Of a stretch of DNA of 8,718 bases, positions 6,326 to 8,718 are shown piece after piece. This stretch comes from Hyphomonas sp. Lineage in GTDB: Bacteria > Pseudomonadota > Alphaproteobacteria > Caulobacterales > Hyphomonadaceae. Both the position numbers and the translations under genes were made by a program. The notes under the pieces were generated by a model. It had not been told where the DNA came from. It ran no database searches and saw only the letters and a list, made by a program, of their open reading frames with translations. The stretch is from positions 1-8,718 of the forward strand of contig DNFL01000240.1 in assembly GCA_003486945.1 (NCBI GenBank). The letters run 5' to 3'. Numbering within the stretch: position 1 is the stretch's first letter; each line of letters begins with the position of its first letter.

Positions 6326-6346
6326 CCTTATTAATATTCAATAAGG
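6326..6346. promoter_or_regulatory. AT-rich perfect palindrome, putative operator/promoter of receptor gene
   Basis: CCTTATT (6326-6332) and AATAAGG (6340-6346) are perfect inverted repeats around the 7-base spacer AATATTC, 70 bases before the receptor start. The block is strikingly AT-rich within a GC-rich window. A 7-7-7 palindrome of this kind is what a dimeric regulator (for example of the TetR, GntR or Fur class) would bind. The TATTAATATT core could also supply a -10 element, although no good -35 is seen at the right distance. The regulator is unknown. Confidence 0.45.
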
Positions 6347-6351
6347 ACTAT

Positions 6352-6406
6352 TTTCCTCTAACACGTGCAGCGGGATCCACCGTCCCGTCCACCAAAGTAG
6401 AGGAAA
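6352..6406 (+). promoter_or_regulatory. Long-range ribosome-site-sequestering inverted repeat in receptor leader
   Basis: TTTCCTCTA (6352-6360) is the perfect 9-base reverse complement of TAGAGGAAA (6398-6406), which carries the Shine-Dalgarno sequence (AGAGGA) of the receptor gene at 6416. The intervening 37 bases can form a small CGGG/CCCG stem (6371-6374 with 6384-6387), which would bring the arms together. In mRNA this would mask the ribosome site, with the same logic as the leader at 3287-3320. The pairing potential is seen directly; control of translation is inferred. Confidence 0.5.
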
Positions 6407-6415
6407 CTCCCAGAA

Positions 6416-8705
6416 ATGAAATTCAGCAAAGTCCTGATGTCGTCGGCTTCGGCGGCACTCATCGCTTGTATGCCGGCAATCGCCCAGGAAGGCGAAACGC
6501 CGGAAACCACTGCAGAGCGCGAATCCGCCATCGAGCGCGTGCTTGGCACCGTCACCGTCACCGCCACCAAGAAAGCCAATGTCGAAAACGTCCAGGACGT
6601 CGCAGTCGCCATGACTGCGTTCAACGCCGACACGCTCGAAGCGCTCCAGGTGCGTGACATCGCAAGCCTGTCCTACTCCGCCCCGAACGTTCAGCTGGAA
6701 GATATCGGCACCGCAAAGGGCACAGCGAACTTCTCGATCCGCGGCCTCGGCATCAACTCGTCCATTCCGTCGATCGACCCGACCGTCGGCGTCTTCGTGG
6801 ACGGTGTCTATCTCGGCATCAATAACGGCGTCGTGCTCGACCTGTTCGATCTCGACAGCGTCGAAGTCCTGCGCGGCCCGCAAGGCCTGCTGTTCGGCCG
6901 CAACACGACCGGCGGCGCGGTGCTCATCAACACCGGCAACCCGACCGACACTTTCCGGTACAAAGCCAAGGCGACCTATGAAGGCCCGATCGACAGCGGC
7001 CGCGGCGGCAACGCCACGACGCTGCAGGCTGCCATCTCCGGCCCGCTGATCCAGGACAAGCTGAACGGCAAGCTCGGCGCTTACTGGAACTATGACGAAG
7101 GCTATTTCCGCAACAAGTTCAACAACGACAATATTGGCGAAGCCCAGTCCTACATCGTGCGCGGCGCGCTCGAATTCATGCCGACGGACCGCTTGACACT
7201 GCTCGGCAAACTCGAGACCTCTTCGACGCTCACCGATGGTCCTGCCGCCAAGAACTCCGGTGTCTACAGCCGCGATAATTTCGACCTCGCTGTCGACAAT
7301 ATCGGCCGCTACAAGAACGAAACGCTGTTCGGCACCCTGCGCGCCGACTATGACGTCGACTTCGGCAATGGCCGCATCACCAACATCTTCGGCTACCGCG
7401 ATGTGGATGGCACGACGAATGGTGACATTGACGCGCTGCCGGTCTTCCTGTTCCATTCGGACACCGAACTGACCCAGGAGCAGTTCTCCAACGAGCTTCG
7501 CTATGCTGGCACGTTCGGAAAGGCGGATGTGACCACAGGCGTGTTCTGGTTCAACCAGGAAGTTGCCTACACTGAGCGCCGCAACCTGCCGACCGTTACC
7601 GCTGCGCAGTTCAACGGCGGCGGCCGTCAAGACCACACCGTGTGGGGCATCTTCGGCCAAGTCGATTATGCGTTCACGGACAAATGGACTGGTATCTTTG
7701 GCCTGCGCTACGGTTCGGAAGAAAAAGACGCCGAGATCACCTACGTGCGTCCGCGCCCGTTCTGCTCGATGGTCGACAACACCTGCCCGATCACCGGCAC
7801 GAACCCGTTCGTTCCGGGCGAGCCGAACGGTTTTGCCGATTCCCAGAAATGGGACAACCTCAACCCGAAGATCGGCTTCCAGTACACGCCGACTGACTTG
7901 ATGCAGATCTATGGCCACTACACCCAGGGCGTGCGCTCGGGCGGCTACAACTTCCGCATCACCAACGCCCTCGCCTTCGAAGCGCTGTTCCCGCCTGGCG
8001 GCAGCCGCGCCTTCGACGAAGAGAAAGTGAATGCCTACGAACTCGGCTTCAAGTACGAGACGGAAAGCCGCCGTGGCCAGCTCAATGCCGCTGTGTTCTT
8101 CAACGACATCTCGGACATGCAGCGCGAGCTGAACCTATCCTCGCCGACTTCGGGCGTTGCCCAGACGATCGTCAACACCGCCGACGCCGAAATCCTCGGC
8201 TTCGAGGTCGATGGCCGTTATGCTCTCACGGACAATTTCCTCGTGATGGCAAACCTCGGCGTGATCGATGCGGAATATACCAACGTCATCTTCGACATCT
8301 CGGGCAATGGCACGATCGGTCCGGAAGACCTCGCGCTCGACCTGCCGCGCGTGCCGGAAATGACTTATGGCTTCGGCTTCATCTATGACATGGACATGGG
8401 TGACCGCGGCTCGCTGGTCCTGCGCTCCAATTACCAGCACCGTGACAAGTTTGCGTACACGGACAATAACTGGGGCTGGATCAACCCGGCTGACATGCTG
8501 GACGCGAACCTGACCTGGAACACGCCGATCGAGGGCCTCTCGGTCTCTCTCTTCGGCAAGAACCTGCTGGATGAAGTCGTTTCGGGCGGCGACACGCAAG
8601 TGCCGTTCGGTGGCGCGCTGGCACCGCTGGTGCCGGATGGCCAGAACCTGTCGAACGGCGTCAACGCGCCTTACGATCCGTTCCCGGCTGCGGGCACTTT
8701 CCAGC
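6416..8705 (+). CDS. TonB-dependent outer-membrane receptor, 3' end missing
   Basis: This open frame runs off the window with about 763 genuine codons. Residues 1-23 form a signal peptide, with likely cleavage after AIA and before Gln24. A TonB-box-like GTVTVTATKK (44-53) leads into the plug domain at about 55-175, with VAVAMTAFNADTL, FSIRGLG, DPTVGVFVDGVYLG and VEVLRGPQGLLFGRNTTGGAV. The beta-barrel then runs from about 190, with many aromatic-rich strands such as YTQGVRSGGYNF (502-513) and LFGKNLLDE (712-720). Cys450 and Cys457 probably form a disulfide in an outer loop. The protein would import a ligand through the outer membrane using TonB energy. The layout is like the many receptors of sphingomonads and Hyphomonas, which take siderophores, glycans or aromatic compounds; the ligand is not readable here. 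The last 20-odd residues, including the final barrel strand, are lost because adapter sequence starts at 8706. The start is set by AGAGGA 12 bases upstream. Confidence 0.95.
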
Positions 8706-8718
8706 AGATCGGAAGAGC
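8706..8718 (+). other. Illumina adapter contamination (AGATCGGAAGAGC)
   Basis: The last 13 bases match exactly the common Illumina TruSeq adapter start. They are not genomic. The apparent receptor codons here (Ile-Gly-Arg) are artefacts and the true sequence stops at about 8705. The first A or AG could be shared by chance with the genome. Confidence 0.95.

Noticed and set aside
6338..7918. Long 526-residue open frame on the minus strand opposite the receptor
   Set aside because: It is the antisense shadow of a clear TonB receptor frame with signal peptide, plug and barrel motifs. Its translation is low-complexity with no recognisable domain.
1..8705. Defence system, CRISPR array, prophage or insertion sequence
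   Set aside because: No transposase, integrase, Cas, restriction or toxin-antitoxin motif, and no regularly spaced repeats, were seen on either strand.
8706..8718. Receptor ending in the residues Ile-Gly-Arg
   Set aside because: These bases are exact Illumina adapter, not genome sequence.

Overview
The window is GC-rich, densely coding alphaproteobacterial DNA. It holds seven genes, with no RNA gene, CRISPR array or insertion sequence that I could see. It falls into two parts.

Part 1 (about 1-1878): a minus-strand pair encodes an ABC-2 polysaccharide-type export permease and the start of a secreted SH3-like protein cut by the window edge. A plus-strand cysQ-type phosphatase runs away from them across a palindrome-rich 110-bp divergent spacer. 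Leucine codons here are mostly CTG and GGG glycine codons are common. The protein style resembles Rhodobacteraceae (Paracoccus-like).

Part 2 (1896-end): four plus-strand genes encode phosphoglucosamine mutase (glmM), a feruloyl-CoA synthase-like acyl-CoA ligase, an HSL-family alpha/beta hydrolase and a TonB-dependent outer-membrane receptor. CTC is the favoured leucine codon in glmM and GGG is rare. The style suggests a Hyphomonas-like or related stalked/marine alphaproteobacterium. The last three genes could form a small uptake-and-activation module: the receptor imports a ligand, the esterase cleaves an ester, and the ligase makes a CoA thioester, perhaps of a hydroxycinnamate. This is inferred from gene families and adjacency only.

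Two technical cautions apply. The last 13 bases are exactly the common Illumina adapter AGATCGGAAGAGC, so the receptor gene is cut by untrimmed adapter and its last few apparent residues are not real. The codon-usage change at the cysQ/glmM junction means the contig may be chimeric, or that one part was horizontally acquired.

The most interesting biological signal is in the leaders. The strong Shine-Dalgarno sequences of both the acyl-CoA ligase and the receptor have perfect 8-bp and 9-bp complements a short way upstream, as expected for hairpins that sequester the ribosome site. The spacer before the hydrolase has a two-tier inverted repeat. On the other strand, the permease SD sits in the loop of a perfect GC-rich hairpin that abuts its start codon.
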